Positions 45,901-55,138 are shown, counted from the first letter of the stretch. The stretch: DNA of 64,000 nucleotides from Actibacterium pelagium (GCF_002285415.1 NZ_NSBU01000007.1:1326583-1390582); one strand, 5' to 3'. The notes: a model not told the origin generated them from the sequence alone. Translations and numbers: made by a program.

Positions 45901-47718
45901 TTAGATCGTCACAACTGCAGGGTCGGCGTCGTCATACAACCGATCCAACAGGTCTTTGCGGCGCGTCAGCACCTTGCGGAAGTTCAGGTTGCCCTTGGCG
46001 GTGATTTCGCCCTCGGGCAGAGAGGCGGGCTCGCTCAGCACAATGGCGCGAGAGATCTTTGTCGAACTGCCCGAGATTTCACGGGCACGTTCGGCGAGAC
46101 GGCGGTGAATTTCGCCATGCAACAGCTTGCAGCGGAACGCACCGTTGTCGTCGGTCAGCTCGAAACCTTCGCGCTCCAGTTCCCCCTTATCCGGGAAAAC
46201 CATGACGCCAATCTGGTTGCGGTCGGCCCCGGTAATGACAAGGTCCGAGGCAAGCGGCGCAAGACATGCCAACATGTCCAGACGCAACTGCGCCGCGCGA
46301 ACCCAGGTTCCGGTGAGCAGCTTGAAGTCCTCAGAGATACGTCCGTCGAACTTCAATCCCTTGCTCACGTCATCAGGGTCGACAAACACCATCGCATCGC
46401 CGGTGATGAAATAGCCCTCTTCGTCAAAGGCTTCCTTGGTCTTTTCCGGCTCTTCGAAGTAGCCCGGAGTGATATTCGGACCTTTCACCCGAACCTCGCA
46501 GCGCATTTCGTCATCCGGGATCAGCTTGGCGGTGACCCCGTTCAGCGGCACGCCCACGACACCGGATCGGTCAATCGGTTCCTGCTGCATCATCGTAGCG
46601 GGGGCGGTCTCGGTCAGGCCCCAAGACGAGGTCATCAGGGGGACCTCGCCTTTCACATCCATCGCCATCTGCTGGAAACCCTGCCAGACATCCTGCGGCA
46701 GCGATGCGCCCGCGTAGAAAATCAGATCAAGATCCGCGAAGAACCGCTGTCGCAGCTCTGCGTCTGACTTCAGCGCGCCCAAGAGCATGCCAAAACCAAC
46801 GGGAACGTTGAAACACAGCGTGCCGGTGATCATCGACAAGTTTTCCACTGTCCGATCAAACAGGCCTTTCACGGGCTTGCCATCGTCAATGTAGAAGCTT
46901 CCACCGTTGGCGAGCATCATGTTGAAATTATGCGACCCCCCGAAAACGTGGTTCCACGGCAGCCAGTCGACAAGCCGAGGCGGACGGGTTCGCAGGAACG
47001 GCATGGCGTCAGCCAATTGTGTCTGGTTCACGCACATCATGCGTTGCGTGGTCAGAACACCTTTGGGCGCCGATGTAGAGCCACTGGTCATCAGGATCTT
47101 TGCGACCGTGTCAGGGGTGACTTGCGCATGGTCAGTGTCCAGGTCAACGCTGGCATCCCCTTTCAACAGATCGTCAAACGGAGTGACACATTGGTTTTGG
47201 CCGGGACGGCTTGCGACGACTTCGATCCCGCTCAAGGCGTCAAGCGCCAAGGCCTCAGCATATTGGTTGGCATCCACAACATAGGCCATCTTTGGGCGTA
47301 CCAGCTCTATCGCATGCTGCAACCGTCCATGCGCGCCGTGGATCAATGAATACTGCTCGGCCACGGGGACGGTCGGAACCCCGACATATTGCGCGGCCAG
47401 CGACAGAAGCCCGTGGTCGACGCCGTTGCCTGACATGATGATAATCGGTGTGTCCGGGCCCATTCCCCTTCCAAGAAGTGACGACGCAATGGCCCGCACC
47501 TTCTGCAACGTGGCCTGATAGGATTCTTCGCGCCACCCGGCCCCACTGCGTTCAGCAATGAAAACCCGTTCAGGGGCCTCTTCCGCCCAACGATGCAACC
47601 ACTCTCCGGTGTTCTTTGCAACCGGCCCAAGGGCATGGTTCGACCGCAGCAGGATGGTCCCATCCGCGCGGTCCTCTCGCGAGACGGAATGCGGGCAAAA
47701 CTCAGAGGTCTGTTTCAT
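45901..47718 (-). CDS. fcs: Feruloyl-CoA synthase (acyl-adenylate enzyme)
   Basis: The ANL-superfamily ligase activates hydroxycinnamates such as ferulate or p-coumarate to CoA thioesters with ATP. The 605-residue protein has the AMP-binding motif MTSGSTSAPKGVLT around residues 210-223, WLPWNHVFGGSHNFN, and SSWGLTETAPAT near residue 365. GYFITGDAMVF and the hinge region FDGRISEDFKLLTGTWVRA follow. These blocks match the feruloyl-CoA synthase subgroup rather than 4-coumarate ligases of plants. It follows a MarR gene by three bases and is the substrate-entry enzyme of the operon. Confidence 0.9.
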   Translation of the reverse strand: MKQTSEFCPHSVSREDRADGTILLRSNHALGPVAKNTGEWLHRWAEEAPERVFIAERSGAGWREESYQATLQKVRAIASSLLGRGMGPDTPIIIMSGNGVDHGLLSLAAQYVGVPTVPVAEQYSLIHGAHGRLQHAIELVRPKMAYVVDANQYAEALALDALSGIEVVASRPGQNQCVTPFDDLLKGDASVDLDTDHAQVTPDTVAKILMTSGSTSAPKGVLTTQRMMCVNQTQLADAMPFLRTRPPRLVDWLPWNHVFGGSHNFNMMLANGGSFYIDDGKPVKGLFDRTVENLSMITGTLCFNVPVGFGMLLGALKSDAELRQRFFADLDLIFYAGASLPQDVWQGFQQMAMDVKGEVPLMTSSWGLTETAPATMMQQEPIDRSGVVGVPLNGVTAKLIPDDEMRCEVRVKGPNITPGYFEEPEKTKEAFDEEGYFITGDAMVFVDPDDVSKGLKFDGRISEDFKLLTGTWVRAAQLRLDMLACLAPLASDLVITGADRNQIGVMVFPDKGELEREGFELTDDNGAFRCKLLHGEIHRRLAERAREISGSSTKISRAIVLSEPASLPEGEITAKGNLNFRKVLTRRKDLLDRLYDDADPAVVTI

Positions 47719-47721
47719 GAT

Positions 47722-48204
47722 CTATCCCTCACCAAAGCTTCGCTCGACGATTTTCATCGCCGCGATCACGATTGCGCGCGTGTCTTGATCCAGCCCGGTC
47801 AAAAGACGCTCTTCATGGGCTGTCACGGCTGCGACGGCCCTGTCGTATAGCTGCCGACCGGCCAACGTCGCCTTGAGAGCGTAGGCCCGCCGGTCGGTCG
47901 GCACGCGGTCACGAACGATCAGCTCGCGCCGTTCCAACTCGTCGATGATCACGACAAGATTGGGTCGTTCGATGTCCATCGCCTCGGCAAGCTGTGATTG
48001 GCGCAGGCCGGGGTTGTCCACGATCAGGACCAGCGCGGTGTAGGTCAGCATGCGCAGGTCGAAGGGCTTCAGCGTTTGCGTCAGATCCGACTGGATCACA
48101 TTGAAGGCACGCTTCATGTGGTAGCCTAGGAAATTGCGCAGCGTCGCATCGCTGACATGGGCAACGTCAGAGGGTGACGATCTTTTGGGTGCCGGCTTTT
48201 TCAT
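47722..48204 (-). CDS. MarR-family regulator of the hydroxycinnamate operon
   Basis: ATG 48204 (160 residues, MKKPAPKRSS) lies four bases after the crotonase stop. The winged helix occupies about residues 55-105: LRQSQLAEAMDIERPNLVVI, then RELIVRDRVPTDRRAYALKA. Regulators of this type (FerC, HcaR, CouR) repress hydroxycinnamate genes and release DNA on binding the CoA thioester. The position directly before fcs supports the same role. It lies inside the operon it probably controls. Confidence 0.9.
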   Translation of the reverse strand: MKKPAPKRSSPSDVAHVSDATLRNFLGYHMKRAFNVIQSDLTQTLKPFDLRMLTYTALVLIVDNPGLRQSQLAEAMDIERPNLVVIIDELERRELIVRDRVPTDRRAYALKATLAGRQLYDRAVAAVTAHEERLLTGLDQDTRAIVIAAMKIVERSFGEG

Positions 48205-48208
48205 TGGA

Positions 48209-48976
48209 TCACCGGAACACTGGGGCACGTTTTTCAAGGAAAGCTTTCAAGCCCTCCTCGGCATCGGGCGTGGTTTGTGACAGGGCGGCTGCAAGCGACT
48301 CTGTAAACAAGCCATCGGCCTGCGACATGTCATTGATCCGGGCAATCGACTGCACCATCAGATAGTTCGACATTGGCGCATTACGCGAAATCTTACCTGC
48401 CAGTTTCTGGGCAAGATCTTGTGCCTCTCCTTCGCCTACCGAGTAATGCGTCAGGCCAAGCGAAAGCCCTTCGTCGGCGGAATATTTACGGCCAGTCAGC
48501 ATCATCTCTGTCATCCGGTCCGCACCAAGAAGTCGGCCCACGCGCGCTGTGGCACCGCCGCCGACAAAAATTCCACGACGCCCTTCGGGAAGCTGGAAGA
48601 TGGTCGAAGGCTCTGCAATCCGCACATGGGTCGACGCCGCAAGCTCTAGTCCGCCGCCAATGACCGCGCCGAACATGGCTGAGACGGTGATCAATCCACC
48701 GAACTGGATTTGCTCCATCACCCGGTGCCAATGGCGCGAGTGATACAGGTTTTCCTCGGCCGAGCGGTGGACGTGCTCTGATAGATCAAGGCCCGAGCAA
48801 AAATGCCCCTCGATCCCGGTCAGAATGACAACCCGGACGTCCTTTGGCGGATTGAAATAAAACGTCTCCAGCGCTTCCAGAAGCTCTTCGCACATGGCGT
48901 TGCGCTTACCCGGGCGGTTCATGGTCAGGGTGGCGATGCTGCCAGCGACTTGAATGTCGAGAATGGAGTCGGTCAT
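48209..48976 (-). CDS. Enoyl-CoA hydratase/isomerase family protein
   Basis: This crotonase-fold enzyme of 255 residues has IEGHFCSGLDLSEHV near residue 55 and SAMFGAVIGGGLELAASTHV near residue 100, forming the oxyanion hole. The PEGRRGIFVGGGATARVGRL loop carries a Glu. It could hydrate feruloyl-CoA and either stop there (beta-oxidation with the neighbouring SDR) or cleave to vanillin. No vanillin dehydrogenase is present in the window, while an SDR is, which favours the oxidative route. That choice is inference. Confidence 0.88.
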   Translation of the reverse strand: MTDSILDIQVAGSIATLTMNRPGKRNAMCEELLEALETFYFNPPKDVRVVILTGIEGHFCSGLDLSEHVHRSAEENLYHSRHWHRVMEQIQFGGLITVSAMFGAVIGGGLELAASTHVRIAEPSTIFQLPEGRRGIFVGGGATARVGRLLGADRMTEMMLTGRKYSADEGLSLGLTHYSVGEGEAQDLAQKLAGKISRNAPMSNYLMVQSIARINDMSQADGLFTESLAAALSQTTPDAEEGLKAFLEKRAPVFR

Positions 48977-48990
48977 TTGTCAGCTCCTTA

Positions 48991-49755
48991 TTAGCGTGGG
49001 GGCAGGCGCACTGCGCCGTCCAGCCGGATGGTTGTACCGTTCAGGAATGGGTTCGCGACGATTTGCTCGGCCAGCAGGGCGTATTCCTGCGGCTCGCCCA
49101 ATCTGGCAGGGAACGGGATATTGGCCGTGATCTTGGCGGCTACCTCTTCGGGCAGACCTTCCATCATCGGGGTGTGGAACAAGCCGGGTGCGATCGCCAT
49201 GACGCGGATACCAAGCTGTGCAAACTCTCGGGCTGCGGGCAAGCACATAGAGGCGATAGCACCTTTTGAGGCCGCATAAGCCGCCTGCCCCAGCTGGCCA
49301 TCCTGCCATGCAACAGACGCTGTGTTGATGATCACACCGCGCTCGCCATCGGTCTGGGGCTCCAACTCGGCCATGCGCTTGGCCGCATGGCTCATGACGT
49401 TGTACGTGCCGTACAGGTTAACCTTCAGGGTCTTGTCGAAAACATCGAAAGACAGTTTGCCTTCTCGGCCCACGATGCGCGCGGCCATGCCGACACCTGC
49501 GCAACTGATGGCGATGCGCGGGGCACTGCCAAACTGGCTTTCAGCCTCGTCAAAGGCCGCGCTTACGGCGGCTTCGTCGCTGACGTCCGCCTGAACCGCC
49601 ACGGCACCAATGTCTGAGGCGACCGCCTTTGCGCGGTCAATATCGAAGTCCAGAATGGCCACCTTGGCACCAGCCGAGGCAAGGTGCCGGGCGGTCGCGG
49701 CGCCAAGGCCACTGCCGCCACCGGTCACAAGGGCTGTGTTTCCAGCTATCTGCAT
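48991..49755 (-). CDS. SDR-family 3-hydroxyacyl-CoA dehydrogenase
   Basis: The short-chain dehydrogenase has 254 residues, with nucleotide motif ALVTGGGSGLGAATARHLA at residues 8-26. It also has NTASVAWQDG and the catalytic YAASKGA near residue 158. The C-terminal AIAPGLFHTPMMEGLP block matches type-2/HSD17B10-like 3-hydroxyacyl-CoA dehydrogenases. It is the first gene of the seven-gene catabolic operon and would oxidise the beta-hydroxy intermediate. An AT-rich dyad lies 35 bases upstream of its start. Confidence 0.88.
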   Translation of the reverse strand: MQIAGNTALVTGGGSGLGAATARHLASAGAKVAILDFDIDRAKAVASDIGAVAVQADVSDEAAVSAAFDEAESQFGSAPRIAISCAGVGMAARIVGREGKLSFDVFDKTLKVNLYGTYNVMSHAAKRMAELEPQTDGERGVIINTASVAWQDGQLGQAAYAASKGAIASMCLPAAREFAQLGIRVMAIAPGLFHTPMMEGLPEEVAAKITANIPFPARLGEPQEYALLAEQIVANPFLNGTTIRLDGAVRLPPR

Positions 49756-49789
49756 GTCGCGCCTTTCATTCTGTTTTGCTCAATCATTG

Positions 49790-49802
49790 TTATACTTCAT
49801 AT
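49790..49802. promoter_or_regulatory. Candidate MarR operator upstream of the SDR operon
   Basis: The 13-mer ttatacttcatat lies 35 bases upstream of the SDR ATG. It matches the core of the dyad upstream of dctP (ttatgaatcataa) at 9 of 13 positions, keeping ttat and tcata. The regulator has not been identified. Confidence 0.4.
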
Positions 49803-49845
49803 CTATTTAGCCGTGCGCCGCCGAAGTATGTCTCGGCGACAGTTC

Positions 49846-51162
49846 CTATCCGGGGATCAGGAACAGTGTGATTGCGGGGAACAGGACCAGGATGACCACG
49901 CGGACGAGGTCAGATGTGACGAACCACATCACGGCCTTGTAGGTTTGAACCATGGGGGTCGACCGGTCCATCGCGTTGATGATGAACAGGTTCATCCCGA
50001 CAGGTGGGGTAATAAGGCCGACCTCGACCACGATCAGTACAAGGATACCAAACCAGATCGCCACATGTTCGGGCGACATGCCAAAGTCCAGCGCACTGAT
50101 CACCGGGAAGAAGATCGGAATGGTCAGCAGGATCATTGACAGGCTGTCCATCAGGCACCCGAAGATCAGGTAGAACACAAGGATCAACGTCAGGACCGTC
50201 CACGGGCTGAGGCCCTGGCCGACAACCCAACCGGACAATTCCTGTGGGACCTGCGTCAACGCAAGGAAGCCGTTGTACATCCCGGCACCAAGCACGATGA
50301 AAAAGATCATGGCGGTGCTGGTCGCGGTAGCGATGATGCTTTCAACGAACACCTTCCAGTTCAGGTTGCCAGAGACCAAGGCGATCAGCCCGGTGCCTGC
50401 GGCACCTACGGCCGCACCTTCGGTCGGCGTGAACCAACCCAGATAGATACCGCCCACCACAAGGCCAAAGACCAGCAGCACCGGCCACACGTCCAGCAGC
50501 GCGCGCACGCGTTCCGGGTAAGGCACAGGTTCGCGCGTTCCGGCCGCGTCGGGGTACATGCGGACATAGATAGAGATCGTGATGACATAGCCAATCGCGG
50601 CAAGAATGCCTGGCACAAAGGCTGCAAGGAACAGCTTGGCGATGTTCTGCTCTGTCAGGATGGCATAGATCACAAGGATCACCGACGGCGGGATCAGGAT
50701 GCCAAGAGTGCCCCCCGCGGCCAAGGTTGCCGTCGAGAACCCGCCAGAATAACCGTAGCGGCGTAGTTCAGGCAGTGCGACGCGGCTCATTGTTGCGGCG
50801 GTCGCCAGCGAAGATCCGCAAATCGCACCGAAGCCGGCGCAAGCCCCAACAGAGGCCATGGCGACACCACCCTTGCGGTGCCCCAGCCAGCTTTCAGCGG
50901 CTTTGAAGAGGGCTGACGACATGCCCGAAAGCGTCGCGAACTGGCCCATCAGCAGGAACATCGGAATGATGGTCAGCGAATAGCTGGAAAACGTCGTGTA
51001 AGTCTCTGTCTTCAGCTTGGCCATGAACATGTTGGTTCCGCCCATGGCGAAATACAAGCCTCCGATCCCGCAAAGCAGCATGGCAAGGCCAATCGGCGCG
51101 CGCAGAAAGATCATCAGCAAAAGAATGGGAAAGGACGCATAGCCCATTTCTAGCATCGTCAA
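49846..51162 (-). CDS. dctM: TRAP transporter large permease (DctM)
   Basis: The 438-residue membrane protein has about twelve helices and the TRAP large-subunit features: FLRAPIGLAMLLCGIGGLYF at the start, and a CAGFGAICGSSLATAATMSR block near residue 112 followed by LGILIPPSVILVIYAI near residue 154. TRAP systems import organic acids using a sodium gradient. TTG 51162 has ggagg seven bases upstream and overlaps the dctQ stop (TTGA). A possible ATG lies two codons in. Confidence 0.93.
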   Translation of the reverse strand: MTMLEMGYASFPILLLMIFLRAPIGLAMLLCGIGGLYFAMGGTNMFMAKLKTETYTTFSSYSLTIIPMFLLMGQFATLSGMSSALFKAAESWLGHRKGGVAMASVGACAGFGAICGSSLATAATMSRVALPELRRYGYSGGFSTATLAAGGTLGILIPPSVILVIYAILTEQNIAKLFLAAFVPGILAAIGYVITISIYVRMYPDAAGTREPVPYPERVRALLDVWPVLLVFGLVVGGIYLGWFTPTEGAAVGAAGTGLIALVSGNLNWKVFVESIIATATSTAMIFFIVLGAGMYNGFLALTQVPQELSGWVVGQGLSPWTVLTLILVFYLIFGCLMDSLSMILLTIPIFFPVISALDFGMSPEHVAIWFGILVLIVVEVGLITPPVGMNLFIINAMDRSTPMVQTYKAVMWFVTSDLVRVVILVLFPAITLFLIPG

Positions 51163-51734
51163 TGGACTGCCTCCCCGTGGTTCGGCAGGACACGCCGACC
51201 GGTAAACATTTCAACAACGCGCCCATAGGCGCAGTAGACACCAACCAGCGAGGCAACGACGGCGGCGACAAAGCTGGCGCCAAAGGCCCACCAGACAGGA
51301 AACTGCAGAAGGAAGGTCGTTTCGCCATAGGACATCTTGCTTTGCATGCCCTCGTACAGGCGCCAAGTGATCAACAGGATCGCAGCGGACAGGACGACCT
51401 CCCAGAAAGCTGCGATGACCTTGTTCGTCTTGGACGGCAAAGCGTTGGTAAAGACATCAACTGTGGCGTGGCTTCCGAACAGTTGGCAGATGGGAAGAAA
51501 TGCGAAGATCGCAAAGGCGACACCAGCCTCGACTAATTCAAAGTCACCCGTAATCGGGCCAACCCCGGTGGCGATCAGCGCCTCGGCAAGACCGTCGGGC
51601 AGCAAGCCCGAATGACCCAGAGTGTTCAGACCGCGGCCCAGGACACTGAAACCAGTCAGCATCACCAGCCCCGTCAGCACCAGCCCCCCGGCAATCGCCA
51701 TGAAGCGCGCAATGCGTTCCACAACCTTCAACAT
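51159..51734 (-). CDS. dctQ: TRAP transporter small permease (DctQ)
   Basis: ATG 51734 has a ggggag SD seven bases upstream, and an upstream TTG would lie on the SD. The 191-residue protein has four hydrophobic helices in the TRAP small-subunit arrangement (MLKVVERIARFMAIAGGLVL; AIFAFLPICQLFGSHATVDV; later a long helix pair). It associates with DctM, and its stop overlaps the dctM start. It is separated from dctP by a strong hairpin. Confidence 0.9.
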   Translation of the reverse strand: MLKVVERIARFMAIAGGLVLTGLVMLTGFSVLGRGLNTLGHSGLLPDGLAEALIATGVGPITGDFELVEAGVAFAIFAFLPICQLFGSHATVDVFTNALPSKTNKVIAAFWEVVLSAAILLITWRLYEGMQSKMSYGETTFLLQFPVWWAFGASFVAAVVASLVGVYCAYGRVVEMFTGRRVLPNHGEAVH

Positions 51735-51756
51735 TCTAATTCTCCCCAATGAGTGC

Positions 51757-51785
51757 TTCCCCGGGGATGCAGCACCCCCGGGGAA
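51757..51785 (-). promoter_or_regulatory. Strong hairpin between dctP and dctQM
   Basis: A perfect 10-bp stem (ttccccgggg with ccccggggaa, loop atgcagcac) has no T run on the minus strand. It lies just after the dctP stop. Intergenic hairpins of this kind protect upstream binding-protein mRNA and give it higher expression than the permease genes. Confidence 0.7.
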
Positions 51786-51794
51786 ACGTCGTAC

Positions 51795-52847
51795 TTAGTT
51801 GGCCGAGTGCTTCTCGATCAACTCAAGAGCGCGAGCACGCAGGCCGGAGCCATCTTTGCCTGCATCGTCCATCTCTTTGATCCAAGTGTCGGTGGTCGAC
51901 TGCGCTGCGGCTTTCCACTCTGCTACTTGGTCGGGCGAAAGCGTGATGATGTTGTTGCCACGTTCCATTGCCTGCTTCATCGACGGTTCGTCGTCGGCCT
52001 GCATCTGCTTGCCGGCGAAGGCAGAGAATTCAACACCAGAGTTTGCGTCGATAACGGCTTTCAGATCTTCGGGCAGCGCATCCCAGCGATCCTTGTTCAT
52101 CGCGAAGATGAAGGTCGTGGTGTAGAGCGCGTCATCACCGAAGGAGGTGTGGTTGTCGACCAGTTCATTCACTTTCAACGCGCCGGTAACTTCCCACGGG
52201 ATAACGGTTGCGTCGATCACGCCTTTAGAAAGGGCCTCAGGCACTGCCGGAACCGGCATGCCAACCGGGGTCGCACCAAGCGAGCTGAACATCCCGTTGG
52301 TCACACGGGTCGGCGCACGCAGTTTAACACCATTCAGGTCGCTAACGCTTTCGATCGGCTTTTTCGAGTGGATCAGACCAGGGCCGTGTACCCACAGAGC
52401 AAGCACTTTGAACTGCTTGAAGTCGTCGTCCATCATGGTTTCTTCGGCCAGTTCCCAGTAGGCGCGGGATACGGCTTCGGCGTTTGTCATGGTGAACGGC
52501 AATTCGAACACCTCGGCGCGCGAGAAGCGGCCCGGAGTATAGCCCGAAACGGTCCAAACGATGTCTGCTACGCCATCAATTACCTGATCGATCAGCTGCG
52601 GCGGGGTGCCGCCAAGCTGCATCGCCGGGAAACGCTGAATTTCGATCCGACCATCGGATTCGGCTTCGATCTTGTCCGCCCAGACATCCAGGATGTTCTT
52701 CGGTACGTTGGCCTGCGCCGGCAGGAATTGGTGCATACGCAGGGTGACGTCGGCGGCCAGAGCACTGGTGGTTGCTGCGCCGAACGACAGTGCGGAAACT
52801 GCGGCCGCCCCTGCTAGTTTGAGTAGATTTCTGCGAGTATTGATCAT
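51795..52847 (-). CDS. dctP: TRAP transporter solute-binding protein (DctP)
   Basis: The 350-residue periplasmic protein has an N-terminal export signal with twin Arg (TRRNLLKLAGAAAVSAL), possibly Tat, and an AxA cleavage region near residue 32. The DctP fold has PFTMTNAEAVSRAYWELAEE, the anchor Arg region GVKLRAPTRVTNGMF, and PVPAVPEALSKGVIDATVIP. It binds the solute for DctQM. The solute is unknown, but the neighbouring catabolic genes point to an aromatic or hydroxycinnamic acid. ATG 52847 has a gggagga SD. Confidence 0.92.
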   Translation of the reverse strand: MINTRRNLLKLAGAAAVSALSFGAATTSALAADVTLRMHQFLPAQANVPKNILDVWADKIEAESDGRIEIQRFPAMQLGGTPPQLIDQVIDGVADIVWTVSGYTPGRFSRAEVFELPFTMTNAEAVSRAYWELAEETMMDDDFKQFKVLALWVHGPGLIHSKKPIESVSDLNGVKLRAPTRVTNGMFSSLGATPVGMPVPAVPEALSKGVIDATVIPWEVTGALKVNELVDNHTSFGDDALYTTTFIFAMNKDRWDALPEDLKAVIDANSGVEFSAFAGKQMQADDEPSMKQAMERGNNIITLSPDQVAEWKAAAQSTTDTWIKEMDDAGKDGSGLRARALELIEKHSAN

Positions 52848-52906
52848 TCGTTCCTCCCTGATTGATCTTTTTTCATAGGCGCACGAAGCGCTTTTCTGAT
52901 CCCCTC

Positions 52907-52929
52907 AATAATTATGAATCATAACTATT
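52907..52929. promoter_or_regulatory. 23-bp inverted repeat upstream of dctP
   Basis: Arms aataattatga and tcataactatt flank one central A, with 10 of 11 positions complementary. It lies 60-82 bases upstream of the dctP start, where a promoter would sit. Size and symmetry suit a MarR or GntR operator. Confidence 0.6.
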
Positions 52930-53121
52930 AGGTTCCAAGTTTGTTTCCTGTGCTTTCGATATTTCCCAAATCATTTCCGTGAATTGGTGCCAGATCGCGC
53001 AAGATTCCCCCCGCCGACCGACCTTGCGCCAACAATTTTCGAAAGTAAATTGAGTTTTGATCTGTTTTAGTTTCCTTTTTGAAAAACTAAGAACTTATTC
53101 ACAGAAATCGCGAATGCGACC

Positions 53122-55044
53122 TTATTCCGAAGCGGCAGGCAACAAAATCTGGTCAAAGAATTCGCTAAGCTCTTGGTAGGCATCTAACGGCAAAACGTTG
53201 GCGATGTACTGATCCGGCCGCACAATGATCATGCAGCCCTTCTCTCGATCAATTCCACGCATATCAAAAATGTCCCCCACCCCTTTGTGGTCGACACAAA
53301 AGACCTTTTCATAGTCTTGCAGGCCAAGCTTGCCTTTCAGCGGCTTCAGCAAGGAGGGCATCTCCTCATAAGCAAGGTCTTCGAAGGTTTGCTGAAATAC
53401 GGCTCGCAGGTCGAGCACAGCGTCGATATCCGCGCTCGGCGGCGTGTATTTCACAACAGGTGAAGCCGCGTCATTCTCAAGCCAATCCGACAGTTTGTGA
53501 ATCGCCGATCCCGGCTTGGAACTGTCGCCGCTTCCGGCAAAGGCATAGATCCTCCAGCGGCCGTCGGCCTCTGCGGCATGCCCCAGTTGCATCTGCATCG
53601 CATCCGACAAACGCACGACCGGGGCGGAATGGAAACGTCGTCCGATCTCTTGCCCGGTCGCCAGCGCTTGATGAACAGGTGCCGCGACGAGCGCCGACTC
53701 TTCATATTTCACTGCGAGACCACCGGTGAATTCAAGATTCTCTTTGAATTGCCGGACGAAACGCGGTTCATCCCCTTTATCAAGCTCGGACTCTCCCGGA
53801 GGTGCCGACATGATGCGCGCCCACTGGTGGTCGGTTTCGACCAGCCGTTTCGCCTCGGCCAGACGTTCTGCCGAATAGCTGCGCAGAAGATTTGCATCAG
53901 CACGCCCCTGAAGAACATGCGCAAGCTTCCAACCAAGGTTGAACGTGTCCTGCATCGAGACATTCATCCCCTGCCCCGCTTTAGGGCTGTGCGTATGGCA
54001 CGCGTCTCCAGCCGTGAAGACACGAGGGTTCCGGTCCTCTCCGGCTGGCACATCGTCGAACCTGTTGGTCATACGATGACCGATTTCGTAGATCGACCAC
54101 CACACGACTTCTTTCACATCAATCGTGTATGGATTCATGATCCGGTTCGCCGCGGCGATCATGTCATCCTTAGTGAAGTTACGACTAGAGACCCGCTCGT
54201 CCGCGTTCAGCTTGTCCAATTCCACATACATGCGGAACAGGTAGCCCCCTTCGCGCGGCAGGATCAGAACGTTTCCCTCTTTGGCCGAGGCAATCAGACA
54301 TTTCTGCCGCACATCCGGAAAGTCGGTATTGGCAAGGATATCCATCACCCCCCAAGCTTGGTGGGCAGCGTCCCCTTCCAATTTGCCACCGATCGCCTCT
54401 CGCACGTTGGAACGCGCGCCGTCGCATCCCACCACATAGTTGGCCCGAACCGTAAAGGTTTCCCCCCAGTTCACCCCGGTGTCCTCTAGGGTCACGGTGA
54501 CCGGGTATTCTTCGGCGGTCGGATCTATGGTTACGTCACGCACTGACAAGTTATAGTCGGGCTCCAACCGAGACGGAGAGTTTTTCATCACATCCAAAAA
54601 CAACTGATGCAGGCGCGCCTGGTTGATCAGGATGTGAGGCATTTCAGAGGAGTCGTCAGAGACATCCTGAACCCGACCAATACGTTTGATATGGGCCGGA
54701 TTTTTCGGATCAGGCATCCAGAAACTGGTCTGGTTCACCCAATAAGTTTCCCGTTTGACTTTGTCCGCAAACCCAAAGGCCTGAAACATCTCCATGGTGC
54801 GGGTGTTGATGCCGTCCGCCTTGCCCTTTTCGATATTCGCCGGGCTTCTTTCGACAATCATCGTTTCGATCTCGGGGAACTGCGATAACTGCGCGGCCAG
54901 ACACAGGCCGGCAGGACCCGACCCGGCAATCAGAACATCGACTTTTTCTGGCAAAGGCGCATGAGCACTGCGATCACGCCGACACGGTGCCGCGTTTTTG
55001 ATATCGGGATCGCCCCCGCGAAAACCGTCTACGTAAAATTGCAT
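53122..55044 (-). CDS. FAD-dependent aromatic hydroxylase (phenol/3-hydroxybenzoate type)
   Basis: This flavoprotein monooxygenase of the phenol 2-monooxygenase / 3-hydroxybenzoate 4-monooxygenase group adds an ortho hydroxyl using NAD(P)H and O2. ATG 55044 (640 residues) is chosen over GTG 55050, which would touch the ggggagga SD. Motifs: VLIAGSGPAGLCLAAQLSQF near residue 38, YVVGCDGARSNVREAIGG near residue 206, and FTAGDACHTHSPKAGQGMN near residue 340. The C-terminal thioredoxin-like domain of this group is present. It has its own divergent MarR gene. The product would be a catechol-type ring for cleavage elsewhere. Confidence 0.9.
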   Translation of the reverse strand: MQFYVDGFRGGDPDIKNAAPCRRDRSAHAPLPEKVDVLIAGSGPAGLCLAAQLSQFPEIETMIVERSPANIEKGKADGINTRTMEMFQAFGFADKVKRETYWVNQTSFWMPDPKNPAHIKRIGRVQDVSDDSSEMPHILINQARLHQLFLDVMKNSPSRLEPDYNLSVRDVTIDPTAEEYPVTVTLEDTGVNWGETFTVRANYVVGCDGARSNVREAIGGKLEGDAAHQAWGVMDILANTDFPDVRQKCLIASAKEGNVLILPREGGYLFRMYVELDKLNADERVSSRNFTKDDMIAAANRIMNPYTIDVKEVVWWSIYEIGHRMTNRFDDVPAGEDRNPRVFTAGDACHTHSPKAGQGMNVSMQDTFNLGWKLAHVLQGRADANLLRSYSAERLAEAKRLVETDHQWARIMSAPPGESELDKGDEPRFVRQFKENLEFTGGLAVKYEESALVAAPVHQALATGQEIGRRFHSAPVVRLSDAMQMQLGHAAEADGRWRIYAFAGSGDSSKPGSAIHKLSDWLENDAASPVVKYTPPSADIDAVLDLRAVFQQTFEDLAYEEMPSLLKPLKGKLGLQDYEKVFCVDHKGVGDIFDMRGIDREKGCMIIVRPDQYIANVLPLDAYQELSEFFDQILLPAASE

Positions 55045-55100
55045 AGCCACTCCTCCCCTTTGCGCCAGACATTGAATAAGTCCGCGCCAAAATTAGTAGC

Positions 55101-55138
55101 TATACTTACTATATTTCGTCAACAATAAAATAAGTATA
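55101..55138. promoter_or_regulatory. Inverted tatactta elements in the divergent promoter
   Basis: The 8-mer tatactta at 55101-55108 is mirrored exactly by taagtata at 55131-55138, with 22 bases between, in the gap between the hydroxylase and MarR genes. They may be operator halves, or the two divergent -10 boxes. Confidence 0.45.

Noticed and set aside
51753-52817. Long open frame antisense to dctP
   Set aside because: High-GC shadow of a well-supported gene, with no SD and no recognisable domain.
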